Shown: positions 1 through 10,914, counted from the stretch's first letter. The stretch is DNA of 64,000 nucleotides from an uncultured Clostridia bacterium (GCA_934747965.1 CAKVHI010000003.1:1-64000); one strand, 5' to 3'. Numbers and translations are program-made. The notes: generated from the letters alone by a model not told the origin.

Positions 1-76
<76 letters not shown>

Positions 77-86
77 TGTGGTTTTA

Positions 87-124
87 TGCAATCTCTTACA
101 AACAAAGGGGTTGCAGTTTTTTTT
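87..124 (+). terminator. Rho-independent terminator after tRNA-Phe
   Basis: GCAATCTC (88-95) pairs with GGGGTTGC (107-114), with two G-U pairs, and is followed directly by a run of nine T. It ends the tRNA transcript. The rest of 125-285 is extremely AT-rich and shows no gene. Confidence 0.75.
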
Positions 125-285
125 ATAATTTTAGAAAAAACGACCAAAAATGCTTAAAATCTATCAAAATTTTTTGTTTTAAATATAATTTTTCATTTAA
201 AAATTTATTTTTTTGTTAATCACTTTATCTAATTTAATGATTTTTGAAAAATGTAAAAATTTGTAAAAATTTTTTTATAATTCTG

Positions 286-314
286 TTTACTTTTTTGTAG
301 AATTTTGATATCCT
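286..314 (+). promoter_or_regulatory. sigma-A type promoter of degV
   Basis: TTTACT (286-291), a 17-base spacer and TATCCT (309-314), preceded by TG (extended -10). An inverted repeat ATATCC...GGATAT (308-326) overlaps the -10 and could be an operator. The match to consensus is moderate. Confidence 0.45.
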
Positions 315-355
315 TTTTACGGATATATTTTTTTATTAAAGGATGAACATATATA

Positions 356-1252
356 ATGGACGAAACATTTGCAATTTCAACAGATTCAACATCAGATTTC
401 TATAGTGATGAAATTAAAAATTTAGGCTTGTTTGTTGGAAAGTTAAACTACACTTTTGAAGAAAAGGGGAACATTACAGAGTATTTAGATGACTTTCAAT
501 GTTATGATGATTATGTAAATTTTTATAATTCATTAAGAAGTGGTGTAATTGCAAGGACTTCTATTTTGAATTTTGACGCTCATGTTGATTTGTTCACAAA
601 AATGGCTAAAAGTGGCATCAAAACTGCTTTACATATAACTCAAGGTTTAGGATTGAGTCCAACTATTGACAGGGCTAATGAGGCTATTGAAGAAGTAAAA
701 AAACAGTTTCCAGACATTAATTACATTGCAATAGAAAGCAACACAACAACAGTTAGTGAAGGAAATTTGGTTAGAGTTGCTTTAGAACTTAGAAAAGAAG
801 GCAAAAGTTTGAATGAAACGGTTGAAATTCTTGAAAAGTTAAAGCATCAAACTCAACATTTTATTGCTGTGAACAATTTAATGTATCTTAAGCGTGGTGG
901 AAGAATTAGTGGTGCAGCTGCAACAATCGGTACAATTCTTCAACTTAAACCTATAATAGAATTCACAAAAGAAGGCAAACTTTCGGTTGTAAGAAAAGAA
1001 AATGGCATTAAAAAAGCATTTAAATCTATTATCAATGAAGTTAAACAAAACTTTACTTTCCATGAAAAATTTGCTTTTCCTAAAATAGTGCACACAGATA
1101 ACCTTGAAGGGGCAAAAATATTAGCAAACATGGTTAAGGAAGAATTTGGAATTGAACCTGAAATAAGAATAATGGGTCCTATTATTGGAACTCATGTTGG
1201 TCCAGATGCTGTGGCTTTCACTTTTGTTTCTAATGAAGAACGAAAATATTAA
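356..1252 (+). CDS. DegV family fatty-acid-binding protein
   Basis: 298 aa, the normal length for the DegV (FakB-like) family. These proteins bind a fatty acid and present it to the kinase FakA for phosphorylation, feeding exogenous fatty acids into phospholipids. The start of the fold (ISTDSTSDF) and the central ligand-pocket segment with LKRGGRIS are clear. ATG 356 is preceded by AAAGGATG; an earlier ATG at 343 is in another frame. No fakA kinase gene is nearby, so the substrate is inferred from the family. It is a single-gene transcript ended by the hairpin at 1305-1338. Confidence 0.88.
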   Translation: MDETFAISTDSTSDFYSDEIKNLGLFVGKLNYTFEEKGNITEYLDDFQCYDDYVNFYNSLRSGVIARTSILNFDAHVDLFTKMAKSGIKTALHITQGLGLSPTIDRANEAIEEVKKQFPDINYIAIESNTTTVSEGNLVRVALELRKEGKSLNETVEILEKLKHQTQHFIAVNNLMYLKRGGRISGAAATIGTILQLKPIIEFTKEGKLSVVRKENGIKKAFKSIINEVKQNFTFHEKFAFPKIVHTDNLEGAKILANMVKEEFGIEPEIRIMGPIIGTHVGPDAVAFTFVSNEERKY

Positions 1253-1304
1253 AATTTTTTATAATTAGATTAGTTTTGAAAGCGAAAAGTACTCAAAATT
1301 AATT

Positions 1305-1338
1305 AAAAAATCTCACTAAAATTAAAGTGAGATTTTTT
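1305..1338. terminator. Bidirectional terminator between degV and the YgjV-like gene
   Basis: AAAAAATCTCACT (1305-1317) pairs perfectly with AGTGAGATTTTTT (1326-1338). T-runs lie on both sides, serving the two convergent genes; it overlaps the stop codon of the minus-strand gene. Confidence 0.85.
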
Positions 1339-1960
1339 TATTTTCTTCATAAGGCTGTGCATATTCTTTTAAAAGGTTTTGATTTTCACTTGACAACTTA
1401 TTATTATTTTGGTTTTTTGATTTTGTATAATTTTCTTTTTCGTTTTTGATTGCTTTGATTAAGCCAATTATACTAAACACAAAAGCCAAACTTTGCGAAA
1501 TACCGCCCAAAATTGAGCCAATTACGAAAAGATATATAATTATTAAAGTGGCATAAATCATAGCGCCAACTTTATAAAATAAGACATTTTTAAAACTTAA
1601 AGTTATATTCACAATTATTGTTGCAATCAAAGGCAATAAGCATGATAGTCCATCCCAAGTAAAAACAGCGGCAACGATGCTTAAAACACTAAACACAACA
1701 CAGGCACAAACTCGAATTAGAGTTGTGTTAAATTTTTCGTTTTTATCTAAAAAGAAAAATGCAAATAGCCTTAAAGTTTCAAATACGGCAACAAAGCCTG
1801 CTAAATTTGCTTTAAGCAAAAAATAGTGTGAAACATAAAACACACTTGAACACATTTGCATAATTAACATTTTTTGTTTTGTTTTTAAAACTAAACTTGT
1901 TGAATATATAACTGCAGATATGCAGATAAAAACCTGTGATAAAATAAATTCAGTGGTCAT
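1322..1960 (-). CDS. YgjV-like multi-pass membrane protein
   Basis: 212 aa from the ATG at 1960, which has AAGGACG a few bases upstream; the open frame continues 23 codons further without a ribosome site. Six to seven hydrophobic segments cover most of the protein (for example FILSQVFICISAVIYSTSLV near the start). A charged, Asn-rich tail of about 40 residues follows. Pattern and length match the YgjV family of inner-membrane proteins, whose function is unknown. It is a single gene, convergent with degV. Confidence 0.6.
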   Translation of the reverse strand: MTTEFILSQVFICISAVIYSTSLVLKTKQKMLIMQMCSSVFYVSHYFLLKANLAGFVAVFETLRLFAFFFLDKNEKFNTTLIRVCACVVFSVLSIVAAVFTWDGLSCLLPLIATIIVNITLSFKNVLFYKVGAMIYATLIIIYLFVIGSILGGISQSLAFVFSIIGLIKAIKNEKENYTKSKNQNNNKLSSENQNLLKEYAQPYEENKKISL

Positions 1961-2120
1961 AAAATCGTCCTTATAAATTTCTTTTGACTTCCTAGAATAT
2001 AAACTATCACAAAACATTAAAGTTGTCAATATTGTTTAGACAAATTAAGACATTATATTTTAAAGAGCATTATTTTTTTTGCTTTTTTTAATGCTAATAT
2101 TTTATTGTAAGGAGTAAAAA

Positions 2121-2429
2121 ATGGAGATTAGAACCAGAATTTATAAAAATGCTTTATATGTGTCATTCTGTGGCGAACTTGATGAAAATAGCGCAGTTTA
2201 CACAAGACAGACCCTAGATGAAATTTTAGACAAAGAAAAATATAATCAAGTAATTGTTGACTTAAGTGAACTAGAATTTATGGATTCAACTGGGATTGGA
2301 GTTATGATTGGAAGATATAAAAAACTCAAAAGTCAAGAGATTCCAATATATTTGACTAATCCAAACAAACACATTGATAAAATTTTTGAAATGACAGGGC
2401 TATATAAAATTATGCCAAAATTAGTTTAG
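2121..2429 (+). CDS. spoIIAA: Anti-sigma-F factor antagonist SpoIIAA
   Basis: 102 aa STAS-domain protein. In its dephosphorylated form it releases sigma-F from SpoIIAB in the forespore. The motif FMDSTGIGVMIGRYK holds the phosphorylated serine (S56) and is nearly identical to characterised SpoIIAA proteins. The start has a good AAGGAG site. It is the first gene of the classical spoIIAA-spoIIAB-sigF operon; 10 bases separate it from spoIIAB. I could not find a convincing sigma-H promoter upstream, only an inverted repeat AGCATTA/TAATGCT at 2066-2095. Confidence 0.96.
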   Translation: MEIRTRIYKNALYVSFCGELDENSAVYTRQTLDEILDKEKYNQVIVDLSELEFMDSTGIGVMIGRYKKLKSQEIPIYLTNPNKHIDKIFEMTGLYKIMPKLV

Positions 2430-2439
2430 AGGTGAAAAA

Positions 2440-2889
2440 ATGAAATTAATAAATGAAATGAAATTAACAATTAAAGCACTTAGCATTAACGAAAGTTTTG
2501 CACGAAGCACAGTAGCGGCTTTTTGCGTTCCGTTAAACTTAAATTTGGATGAATTGACCGAAATAAAAACTGCAGTCAGTGAAGCAGTAACAAATTGTGT
2601 TGTTCATGCATATCCAAATTGCGAAGGCGACATAAAAATTAATGTAAAACTTTATGAAAACAAAATTTACATATCAATTTCTGATGAAGGAGTTGGTATT
2701 GAAAATTTTGAAAAGGCAAGAGAACCCTTTTTCACAACAAAACCTGAAGAAGAGCGCTCTGGTATGGGTTTTACAGTTATGGAAAGTTTTATGGATAAAA
2801 TTGATGTTAAAAAGAATGGTAGAAATGGTGTTACTGTTGTTATGGAGAAATTTTTAAAGAATTCAAATCTTAATGCAATTGGTGTTTAA
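2440..2889 (+). CDS. spoIIAB: Anti-sigma-F factor and kinase SpoIIAB
   Basis: 149 aa GHKL-type serine kinase. It holds sigma-F inactive and phosphorylates SpoIIAA. The ATP-binding boxes are visible: N-box EAVTNCVVHAY, G1 DEGVGIENF and G2 ERSGMGFTVMESFMD. The start is preceded by AGAGGTG. Its TAA overlaps the ATG of sigF (TAATG), so the two are translationally coupled. Confidence 0.96.
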   Translation: MKLINEMKLTIKALSINESFARSTVAAFCVPLNLNLDELTEIKTAVSEAVTNCVVHAYPNCEGDIKINVKLYENKIYISISDEGVGIENFEKAREPFFTTKPEEERSGMGFTVMESFMDKIDVKKNGRNGVTVVMEKFLKNSNLNAIGV

Positions 2890-3614
2890 TGCTAAACCAA
2901 GAAGAAACTTTAAATTTAATAACTCTTGCCCAAAAAGGCAACGAACAAGCAAAGGAAGAATTAATAAACAATAATTCACCATTAATAAAAAGTATCATAA
3001 AATTTTATAAAAATAAAGGCGTTGAATATGATGACCTTTATCAACTTGGAAGTTTGGGCTTTGTTAAAGCAATATTAAATTTTAAACCCGAATTTAATGT
3101 CAAATTTTCTACTTATGCCGTTCCCATGGTTGCTGGCGAGGTAAAAAGATTTTTGCGTGATGATGGCTCTATAAAAGTTTCAAGAGCATTAAAAACTCAA
3201 TATATTCAAATAAATAAATATATTAACAAATACAAAGAAGAGCATAACGACTCTCCAACAATTTCTGAGATTGCAAAACAATTTAATATGGAAGAAAGCG
3301 ATGTTATGTTTGCCTTAGACAGCTCTAGGGCTGTGTTAAGTTTGAATGAACAAGTTGATGACTCAAATTTAAAAAGTCGAACGCTTATTGAAACGATAGG
3401 GGATGAAGATAGCCAAGAAAAGATGTTAGACAAAATTGTTTTAAAGTCTATAATAAAAAATCTAAGTGAAAGAGATAAAAAAATAATTTATTTGAGATAT
3501 TATCTTGATAAAACACAAAGTGAAGTCGCAAAATTATTAAAGGTTAGTCAAGTGCAAGTTTCAAGACTTGAACTTAAAATTTTAGAAAAAATTAAACAAA
3601 GATATAAAGAATAG
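2889..3614 (+). CDS. sigF: Forespore sigma factor sigma-F
   Basis: 241 aa sigma-70 family factor. Region 2 (DLYQLGSLGFVKAILNF, then the FSTYAVPMVAGEVKRFLRD core-binding/-10 segment), region 3 (SPTISEIAKQFN) and region 4 helix-turn-helix (KTQSEVAKLLKVSQVQVSRL) are all present. It directs early forespore transcription. There is no clear ribosome site, so translation probably relies on the overlap with spoIIAB. In many Firmicutes spoVA genes follow directly; here a minus-strand lipoprotein gene lies between. Confidence 0.96.
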   Translation: MLNQEETLNLITLAQKGNEQAKEELINNNSPLIKSIIKFYKNKGVEYDDLYQLGSLGFVKAILNFKPEFNVKFSTYAVPMVAGEVKRFLRDDGSIKVSRALKTQYIQINKYINKYKEEHNDSPTISEIAKQFNMEESDVMFALDSSRAVLSLNEQVDDSNLKSRTLIETIGDEDSQEKMLDKIVLKSIIKNLSERDKKIIYLRYYLDKTQSEVAKLLKVSQVQVSRLELKILEKIKQRYKE

Positions 3615-3669
3615 TTTTAAAAATCTTTTCTCCCTAATAGATAGTCAACGGAAACACACCTCTTTAAAT

Positions 3670-3690
3670 TAGCCTTTAGTGGCTATTTTG
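3670..3690 (+). terminator. Short hairpin after sigF
   Basis: TAGCC/GGCTA with a six-base loop followed by TTTTG. The stem is only 5 bp, so it is a weak candidate for the end of the sigma-F operon. Confidence 0.35.
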
Positions 3691-3765
3691 TAAGAATAGA
3701 TTAAAAAATATTACAACAAGATAAAAACTTTCGCTAAAATCTAAGTTGCATTATTTTTCTTAAAT

Positions 3766-3807
3766 AAAAAAAGAAGTTTTACTAAATCAGTATCACTTCT
3801 TTTTTTA
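3766..3807. terminator. Bidirectional terminator between sigF and the lipoprotein gene
   Basis: AAAAAAAGAAGT (3766-3777) pairs with ACTTCTTTTTTT (3795-3806), with T-runs on either strand. It serves convergent genes. Confidence 0.8.
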
Positions 3808-3833
3808 TGCTGTATTTAATTAATAACCATTAA

Positions 3834-5687
<1,854 letters not shown>

Positions 5688-5802
5688 AAATCCCTCCAAT
5701 TTTTAATAGTTTGTGCAAATTTGTTTTTTTTATTTATAGGTTTAAAAAAAATTTTTAGGTTAAACATTATTTAGCAATTTAAAAATATTTAAAGGATTTA
5801 TT

Positions 5803-6249
5803 ATGAATATTCAAGAAAGAAATAAACAATATAACGATTATGTAAGCAAAAAATCTCCACAAAGCAAAAAGTTTCCATCACTTTTAAATTCTTTTTGGGT
5901 TGGCGGGCTTATTTGTTGCATAGGGCAAGGATTTTATGATTTGTTAGCATACATCAACCCAACTTTAACAGATATGCAATTAACAACATATATGCTTGTT
6001 ATATTAATTTTTTTATCAACTTTTTTAACGGCTCTTGGAGTTTATGATAATATTGGGACATTTGCAGGCGCTGGTTCAATTATTCCAATTACAGGCTTTG
6101 CAAATTCAATAGCAAGCCCAGCACTTGAATACAAAAAAGAGGGGCTTATTTTGGGCCTTTGTGTAAAGATGTTTACAGTTGCAGGACCAGTTATTGTTAT
6201 GGGAACGGTTAGTTCGATTATTGTTGGAATAATATACTTCTTTATATAG
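5803..6249 (+). CDS. spoVAC: Stage V sporulation protein AC
   Basis: 148 aa membrane protein. SpoVAC is part of the SpoVA system that moves dipicolinic acid (DPA) into the forespore and acts as a mechanosensitive DPA channel in germination. Four hydrophobic segments are visible, with the family motif GAGSIIPITGFANSIASPALEYKKEG. The start has AAAGGA. It is the first gene of a minimal spoVAC-AD-AE operon as in Clostridia, without the AA, AB, AEa or AF genes of Bacillus. Confidence 0.94.
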   Translation: MNIQERNKQYNDYVSKKSPQSKKFPSLLNSFWVGGLICCIGQGFYDLLAYINPTLTDMQLTTYMLVILIFLSTFLTALGVYDNIGTFAGAGSIIPITGFANSIASPALEYKKEGLILGLCVKMFTVAGPVIVMGTVSSIIVGIIYFFI

Positions 6250-6255
6250 GTGAAT

Positions 6256-7275
6256 ATGAAAAAAGATTATCAATCAAAACAAACAATTATTTTCAAAAAC
6301 AAACCAAGAATTATTGGCAACTATGCCTTGGTTGGGAAAAAAGAAGGCGAGGGTAATTTTAAAAATTATTTTGACCACATTCTTAAAAATGATTTATTTG
6401 GTCAAAAAAGTTATGAAAAAGCTGAAAAGAAAATGCTAGAAACTGCTATTCATGGGGCAATTAGCAAAGCCAAACTAAAACCAAACCAAATTGATGCCCT
6501 TATTGCGGGCGATTTAATGAATCAAATAATTTCTTCAAGTTTTTCTGCCCGCGACCTAGACAGTGCCTTTTTAGGGCTTTATGGAGCTTGTTCAACTATG
6601 GCAGAGAGTTTAATTATTGGTGGGATGTTAATTGATGGAAAATATTTAAAAAATGTTGCCTGTGCAACAGCAAGTCATTTTTCTTCTGTTGAAAAGCAAT
6701 ATCGTTATCCACTTGAACTTGGAAACCAACGCCCGCCAACCAGCCAATGGACTGTAACAGGGAGCGGATGCACAATTTTAAGTCAGACTGGAAGTGATGT
6801 GTTTTTAAGTTCAGCAACTATCGGAAAAGTTACAGATTTTGGCATTACAGATGCAAATAATATGGGTGCAGCAATGGCACCAAGTGCAATGAGCACACTT
6901 ATAAGTCATTTTAAAGAAACAAAAACAAAACCTTCAAATTATGACCTTATAGTAACGGGTGATCTTGGAAAACTTGGAAGTGAAATTTTGAATGATTTAA
7001 TGGAAAGAGAAGGTTATATCCTAGGAGAAAATTACAACGATTGCGGTCAAATGATTTTTTCGAAAAATCAAAGAGTTTATCAAGGTGGAAGTGGTGCGGG
7101 ATGCAGTGCCAGTGTTTTGAATGCATATATCATACCTAAATTACAAAAAGGCGAATTGAAAAAAGTTTTGTTTTGTGCAACTGGAGCCTTGTTAAGCCCT
7201 CTTTCGACACAACAAGGAGAAAGCATTCCAGGAGTTTGCCATGCTGTGGTTTTAGAAAAGGAGGATAAAAAATAA
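6256..7275 (+). CDS. spoVAD: Stage V sporulation protein AD (DPA-binding)
   Basis: 339 aa thiolase-fold protein that binds dipicolinic acid on the outer face of the spore inner membrane. The N-terminal KQTIIFKNKPRIIG, the region GLYGACSTMAESLIIGG and the C-terminal GGSGAGCSASV are typical. The frame is also open from a GTG at 6250. ATG 6256 is chosen because the N-terminus then matches the family, although AGGTG lies only three bases away. Its TAA overlaps the next ATG. Confidence 0.93.
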   Translation: MKKDYQSKQTIIFKNKPRIIGNYALVGKKEGEGNFKNYFDHILKNDLFGQKSYEKAEKKMLETAIHGAISKAKLKPNQIDALIAGDLMNQIISSSFSARDLDSAFLGLYGACSTMAESLIIGGMLIDGKYLKNVACATASHFSSVEKQYRYPLELGNQRPPTSQWTVTGSGCTILSQTGSDVFLSSATIGKVTDFGITDANNMGAAMAPSAMSTLISHFKETKTKPSNYDLIVTGDLGKLGSEILNDLMEREGYILGENYNDCGQMIFSKNQRVYQGGSGAGCSASVLNAYIIPKLQKGELKKVLFCATGALLSPLSTQQGESIPGVCHAVVLEKEDKK

Positions 7276-7640
7276 TGTGGTTGACATATCTTCAAGTGTT
7301 TTTGGTTGGTGGAACAATTTGCTTGCTTGGCCAAATTTTGATTTTAAAAACAAAAATGACATCAGCAAGAATATTGGTTTTGTTTTTGGTTTTAGGGGTT
7401 GTTTTGGAGGCTCTTGACTTGTATGACCCTCTTGTGGAGTTTGGAAAAGCCGGAGCAACTGTTCCAATTATGGGATTTGGTAGGACATTGGCAAAAGGTG
7501 TTATAAATTCTGTTACATCGACTGGTGTTATGGGAATTTTTACAGGAGGACTTGCAGCAACAGCAACAGGAATTGGTGCAGCAGTGTTCTTTAGTTTTAT
7601 TTTTGCTTTGATATTTAACAGTCATACAAAAAAATCCTAA
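7275..7640 (+). CDS. spoVAE: Stage V sporulation protein AE
   Basis: 121 aa protein with three to four membrane helices, the third SpoVA component required for DPA uptake. The motif GKAGATVPIMGFGRTLAKG is diagnostic. It is coupled to spoVAD by a TAATG overlap. A palindromic repeat (7645-7680) and then a strong terminator (7720-7749) follow it, which closes the operon. Confidence 0.93.
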   Translation: MWLTYLQVFLVGGTICLLGQILILKTKMTSARILVLFLVLGVVLEALDLYDPLVEFGKAGATVPIMGFGRTLAKGVINSVTSTGVMGIFTGGLAATATGIGAAVFFSFIFALIFNSHTKKS

Positions 7641-7644
7641 AATT

Positions 7645-7680
7645 TGCATAGCATATTGCATAGTATTATGCATAGTATTT
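7645..7680. repeat. GCATAGTA palindromic element, copy 1
   Basis: Divergent copy of an intergenic element built from TTTGCATAG... units: TTTGCATAGCATATTGCA then TAGTATTATGCATAGTAT. It lies between the end of spoVAE and its terminator. Better copies are at 14715, 18341 and 32113. Confidence 0.7.
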
Positions 7681-7719
7681 AAAACAAAGACAAAAATGTT
7701 ATTATTTAATTACATTTTT

Positions 7720-7749
7720 AAAGAGCGATTGTCGCTCTTTTTTTGTTTT
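7720..7749 (+). terminator. Terminator of the spoVA operon
   Basis: AAAGAGCGA (7720-7728), loop TTG, TCGCTCTTT (7732-7740) followed by TTTTGTTTT. Perfect 9-bp stem. Confidence 0.9.
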
Positions 7750-7787
7750 AGTAATTTGTTTAAAGACTTATACATATATTTATTTTG

Positions 7788-8483
7788 ATGAAATTGTTTA
7801 AAAAAATTTTTCGTAAAAAAGAAAAGAAAAATGTTGATTTAAAGAAAAAAAGAAAAAGAAAATTTGTGTTAATCTTTGTTTTGACCATAATTTTTTCATT
7901 AATAATTTTTTTTGGGACAAACATTAGCAATATTGTTTATTCTTACAGTGAAAGTAAAGTTAGGGCGTTATCAGTTAAAGCCGTAAACAATGCCGTAAGC
8001 GAACTTGTTACAAACAAAAATATTTATGATAATTTGGTTAATATCACAACGGATAATGAAGGGAAAATTAAACTTATTCAAGCCAATTCCATTCAAATAA
8101 ATATGCTAACAAAAGACTTAATCAAAACAAGCCAGATTAAACTTGAAAAAATAGGGGCAGATGGAATTAATATTCCTATTGGAACTTTCAGTGGAATTAA
8201 TCTTTTAAACGGAAGGGGTCCTAGCGTAAACATAAAACTTATTCCTGTTGGCGATGTAACATGCTCATTTCAAAGTGAATTTAAGTCGGCTGGAATCAAC
8301 CAAACAATCCATAAACTTTATGTTACGGTAGACACTCAAGTTAATATCATTTTGCCTCTAAAAAACAACACTGTCAAAACAACAACAAGTATTATGATTT
8401 GTGAAAGTGTTATCGTTGGGGATATTCCAGAAGTTTATTTAAACTCTAACAAACTAGACAATCTTTTAAACTTAATACCTTAA
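7788..8483 (+). CDS. yunB: Sporulation protein YunB
   Basis: 231 aa. After a very basic N-terminus (about 27 residues rich in Lys/Arg) there is one membrane helix (FVLIFVLTIIFSLIIFFG) and then an extracytoplasmic domain. The motifs GRGPSVNIKLIPVGDVTC and AGINQTIHKLYVTV are characteristic of YunB, a mother-cell sporulation protein. ATG 7788 was chosen; a TTG lies one codon earlier. No Shine-Dalgarno site is visible. CATATATT at 7773-7780 resembles a sigma-E -10 box, but no matching -35 could be supported. Confidence 0.85.
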   Translation: MKLFKKIFRKKEKKNVDLKKKRKRKFVLIFVLTIIFSLIIFFGTNISNIVYSYSESKVRALSVKAVNNAVSELVTNKNIYDNLVNITTDNEGKIKLIQANSIQINMLTKDLIKTSQIKLEKIGADGINIPIGTFSGINLLNGRGPSVNIKLIPVGDVTCSFQSEFKSAGINQTIHKLYVTVDTQVNIILPLKNNTVKTTTSIMICESVIVGDIPEVYLNSNKLDNLLNLIP

Positions 8484-8546
8484 TGGGAAATTAAAACCTA
8501 TAAGAATAAAAATAGAACAATATATTTTTTAATTTCAAAAAAATAA

Positions 8547-8574
8547 TTGTTTTTAGTTGTTTTTGTGATATAAT
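8547..8574 (+). promoter_or_regulatory. Promoter of the cysteine desulfurase-thiI operon (leaderless)
   Basis: TTGTTT (8547-8552), 16 bases, then extended -10 TGATATAAT (8566-8574). Only AAACTT separates the -10 from the ATG at 8581, so the transcript should begin at or next to the start codon. Confidence 0.75.
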
Positions 8575-8580
8575 AAACTT

Positions 8581-9723
8581 ATGATTTTTTTAGATAATGC
8601 ATCAACAACTAAACCTGATGATGAAACTGTTAAGAATTTTGTTGAATATCAAAAATATTTTTTTAATCCGGGAGCCAATTATTCGCCCAGTATTTTTTTG
8701 AGTGAAAAAATTGAACAAATAAGGCACAAAATATCTAAACTTTTGGGCGGAAATGAAAGTGATAACTTTATTTTTACAGCATCTAGCACAATAGCAAACA
8801 ACATTATTATAAATTCTGTTGTAACCAACAACAAAAATGAAGAATATGTGTTTTCAAGTTTAGAACATCCAAGTGTTTTTAATATTGCAACAAAACTTAT
8901 GCTTGAAGGAAAGAAAGTTATTTTTATTCCTTCAACTAGCGATGGTTTTATAGACACAGAAAGTTTGTATAACTGTATAAATTCAAACACAAAATTTGTT
9001 TCCATTATAAATGTTTCGAATGAAACAGGTGCCATAAACAACATAGCAGAGATTGCGAAAAAAATAAGGCAATTAAATCCTAAAACTCTAATCCACAGTG
9101 ATGGTGTTCAAGCTCTTGGGAAAATAAAAGTAGATGTTTCAAACCTAGATTTTTATACAATTTCTAGTCATAAAATTTATGGCTTAAAAGGTGTTGCTGG
9201 CTTTTATGTGAAAAACATCAAAAATCTAAAACCGTTTATTTTGGGTGGTGGACAAGAATTTAATATATCAAGTGGAACGACAAATGCTCCAATGATTTTT
9301 AGTTTTTATGATTGTATAGAAAACGCTGTTAAAAATCAAGAAGAAAATTTTGAAAGAGTTTTAAAACTTAATAATATTTTAAGGAAGAAAGTTAGTGAAA
9401 TTGAAAATATTGAAATTAATTCACCCAGCAACGAAGGTGGTTTTGTTTGTTGCTCTCCTTATGTGTTAAGTTTGTCTGTGCTAGGGCTTAATGCTGAAAC
9501 AATTCAAAATATGTTAAGCGAAAAAAATATTTATGTTGGCTTAGGAAGTGCCTGCAGTGCAAAAAAAAGTGGGAATAGAATTTTGGAGAGTATGCACAAA
9601 AATAAAAGTGAAATTCTTGGAAATTTAAGAATTAGTTTAAGCAAAAACACAACCGAGGAGGAAATTTTGATTTTTTGCAAAGAATTAGACGCTTGCATAA
9701 AACAATTAAGAGGTAATTTATAA
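8581..9723 (+). CDS. Cysteine desulfurase (NifS/IscS-like), partner of ThiI
   Basis: 380 aa PLP enzyme that removes sulfur from cysteine. The PLP lysine is in SSHKIYG. The persulfide cysteine loop reads GLGSACSAKKSGNR, the form seen in desulfurases dedicated to ThiI (NifZ type) rather than in general IscS. The TAATG overlap with thiI supports delivery of sulfur for 4-thiouridine in tRNA. No ribosome site precedes the ATG; see the leaderless promoter just upstream. A second, IscS-type desulfurase is at 53048-54226. Confidence 0.93.
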   Translation: MIFLDNASTTKPDDETVKNFVEYQKYFFNPGANYSPSIFLSEKIEQIRHKISKLLGGNESDNFIFTASSTIANNIIINSVVTNNKNEEYVFSSLEHPSVFNIATKLMLEGKKVIFIPSTSDGFIDTESLYNCINSNTKFVSIINVSNETGAINNIAEIAKKIRQLNPKTLIHSDGVQALGKIKVDVSNLDFYTISSHKIYGLKGVAGFYVKNIKNLKPFILGGGQEFNISSGTTNAPMIFSFYDCIENAVKNQEENFERVLKLNNILRKKVSEIENIEINSPSNEGGFVCCSPYVLSLSVLGLNAETIQNMLSEKNIYVGLGSACSAKKSGNRILESMHKNKSEILGNLRISLSKNTTEEEILIFCKELDACIKQLRGNL

Positions 9724-10877
9724 TGAAAAAAGTAATTTTAGTAAGATATTCAGAAATTCATTTGAAAGGAAATAATAAGCATTTTTTTGAAAAACTTTTG
9801 TTGAACAACATTAAATCAGCCCTAAAAGATTTTGATTGTAATATTAATTTTGTTCACACAAGATACACAATTTCAGATTTTGAAGAATCCAAAACAAATG
9901 AAATTATTTCATCATTAAATACGGTGTTTGGTATTTATTCATTAAGCGTTGCAGATGAAATTGACACAAGCGTTGAAAATATAGAAGAATATTTTAAAAA
10001 CTTTAGGCTAGAAAACACAAGTTTCAGAGTTAGTGTTAACAGAGCAGATAAAACTTTTCCAATTAATTCAACAGAGTTTTCTAAAATTATTGGTGGAATA
10101 ATTTTGGATAACAACAAAAATTTAACAGTAGATTTGCATAATTACAAAACTGAAGTTTCTATCGATATTCGAGAAAATAAAAAGACATATATTTTTGCTA
10201 GCATTATTAAAGGGTTAAACGGAATGCCAGTTGGTAGTGCAGGAAAAGGTTTATTGCTTTTATCTGGTGGGCTTGACAGCCCTGTTGCGGGTTACAAAAT
10301 TGCCCAAAGAGGAATGATTGTTGATGGGCTTCATTTTCACAGTTTTCCTTACACAAGCGAAAACGCAAAAAACAAGGTTATAAAACTTGCAAAGTTAATA
10401 AAACCTTACACTCATCTTAAAAGATTATTTGTTGTTTCTTTCACAAAAATTCAAGAAGAAATTCACAAACACTGTGATGGCGACTATATGATAACCTTAA
10501 TGCGAAGAATAATGATGCGAATTGCCGAACAAATTTGCAACAAATTTGAATATAAAGCAATCATCACTGGCGAAAGTTTGGGTCAAGTGGCAAGTCAAAC
10601 AATAGAAAGCATAACAAGTACAAACTCTGTTTTAAAATTAACACCTGTGCTTAGACCTTTAATTGCTTTTGATAAAGATGAAACAATCTTTTTAGCAAAC
10701 AAAATAGGCACTTATGAAACTTCTATTTTGCCTTATGAAGATTGCTGTACTGTCTTTTTACCAAAAAACCCAATTATAAAGCCAAAACTCGACCGAGTTA
10801 AAAAAGAAGAAGACAAACTTGATTTAGATATGCTTATTAAGCAAGCAATAGATAGTTTGGAGATAATTGAATTATAA
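9723..10877 (+). CDS. thiI: tRNA 4-thiouridine sulfurtransferase ThiI
   Basis: 384 aa. It has an N-terminal ferredoxin-like/THUMP region (to about residue 165), then the PP-loop pyrophosphatase domain with LLLLSGGLDSPVAGY and later AIITGESLGQVASQT. It adenylates U8 of tRNA and transfers sulfur. The C-terminal rhodanese domain of the E. coli enzyme is absent, as is normal in Gram-positives. It is co-transcribed with and overlaps its desulfurase. Confidence 0.95.
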   Translation: MKKVILVRYSEIHLKGNNKHFFEKLLLNNIKSALKDFDCNINFVHTRYTISDFEESKTNEIISSLNTVFGIYSLSVADEIDTSVENIEEYFKNFRLENTSFRVSVNRADKTFPINSTEFSKIIGGIILDNNKNLTVDLHNYKTEVSIDIRENKKTYIFASIIKGLNGMPVGSAGKGLLLLSGGLDSPVAGYKIAQRGMIVDGLHFHSFPYTSENAKNKVIKLAKLIKPYTHLKRLFVVSFTKIQEEIHKHCDGDYMITLMRRIMMRIAEQICNKFEYKAIITGESLGQVASQTIESITSTNSVLKLTPVLRPLIAFDKDETIFLANKIGTYETSILPYEDCCTVFLPKNPIIKPKLDRVKKEEDKLDLDMLIKQAIDSLEIIEL

Positions 10878-10883
10878 TTAGAC

Positions 10884-10914
10884 AAAAAAGTTGATTATTT
10901 TAATTGACTTTTTT
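10884..10914 (+). terminator. Terminator after thiI
   Basis: AAAAAAGTTGA (10884-10894) pairs with TTGACTTTTTT (10904-10914) with two wobble pairs, and a T-run completes it. Confidence 0.7.

Noticed and set aside
2066..2095. Inverted repeat AGCATTA/TAATGCT before spoIIAA as a sigma-H or Spo0A control site
   Set aside because: It matches neither consensus, and such repeats are common in AT-rich spacers.
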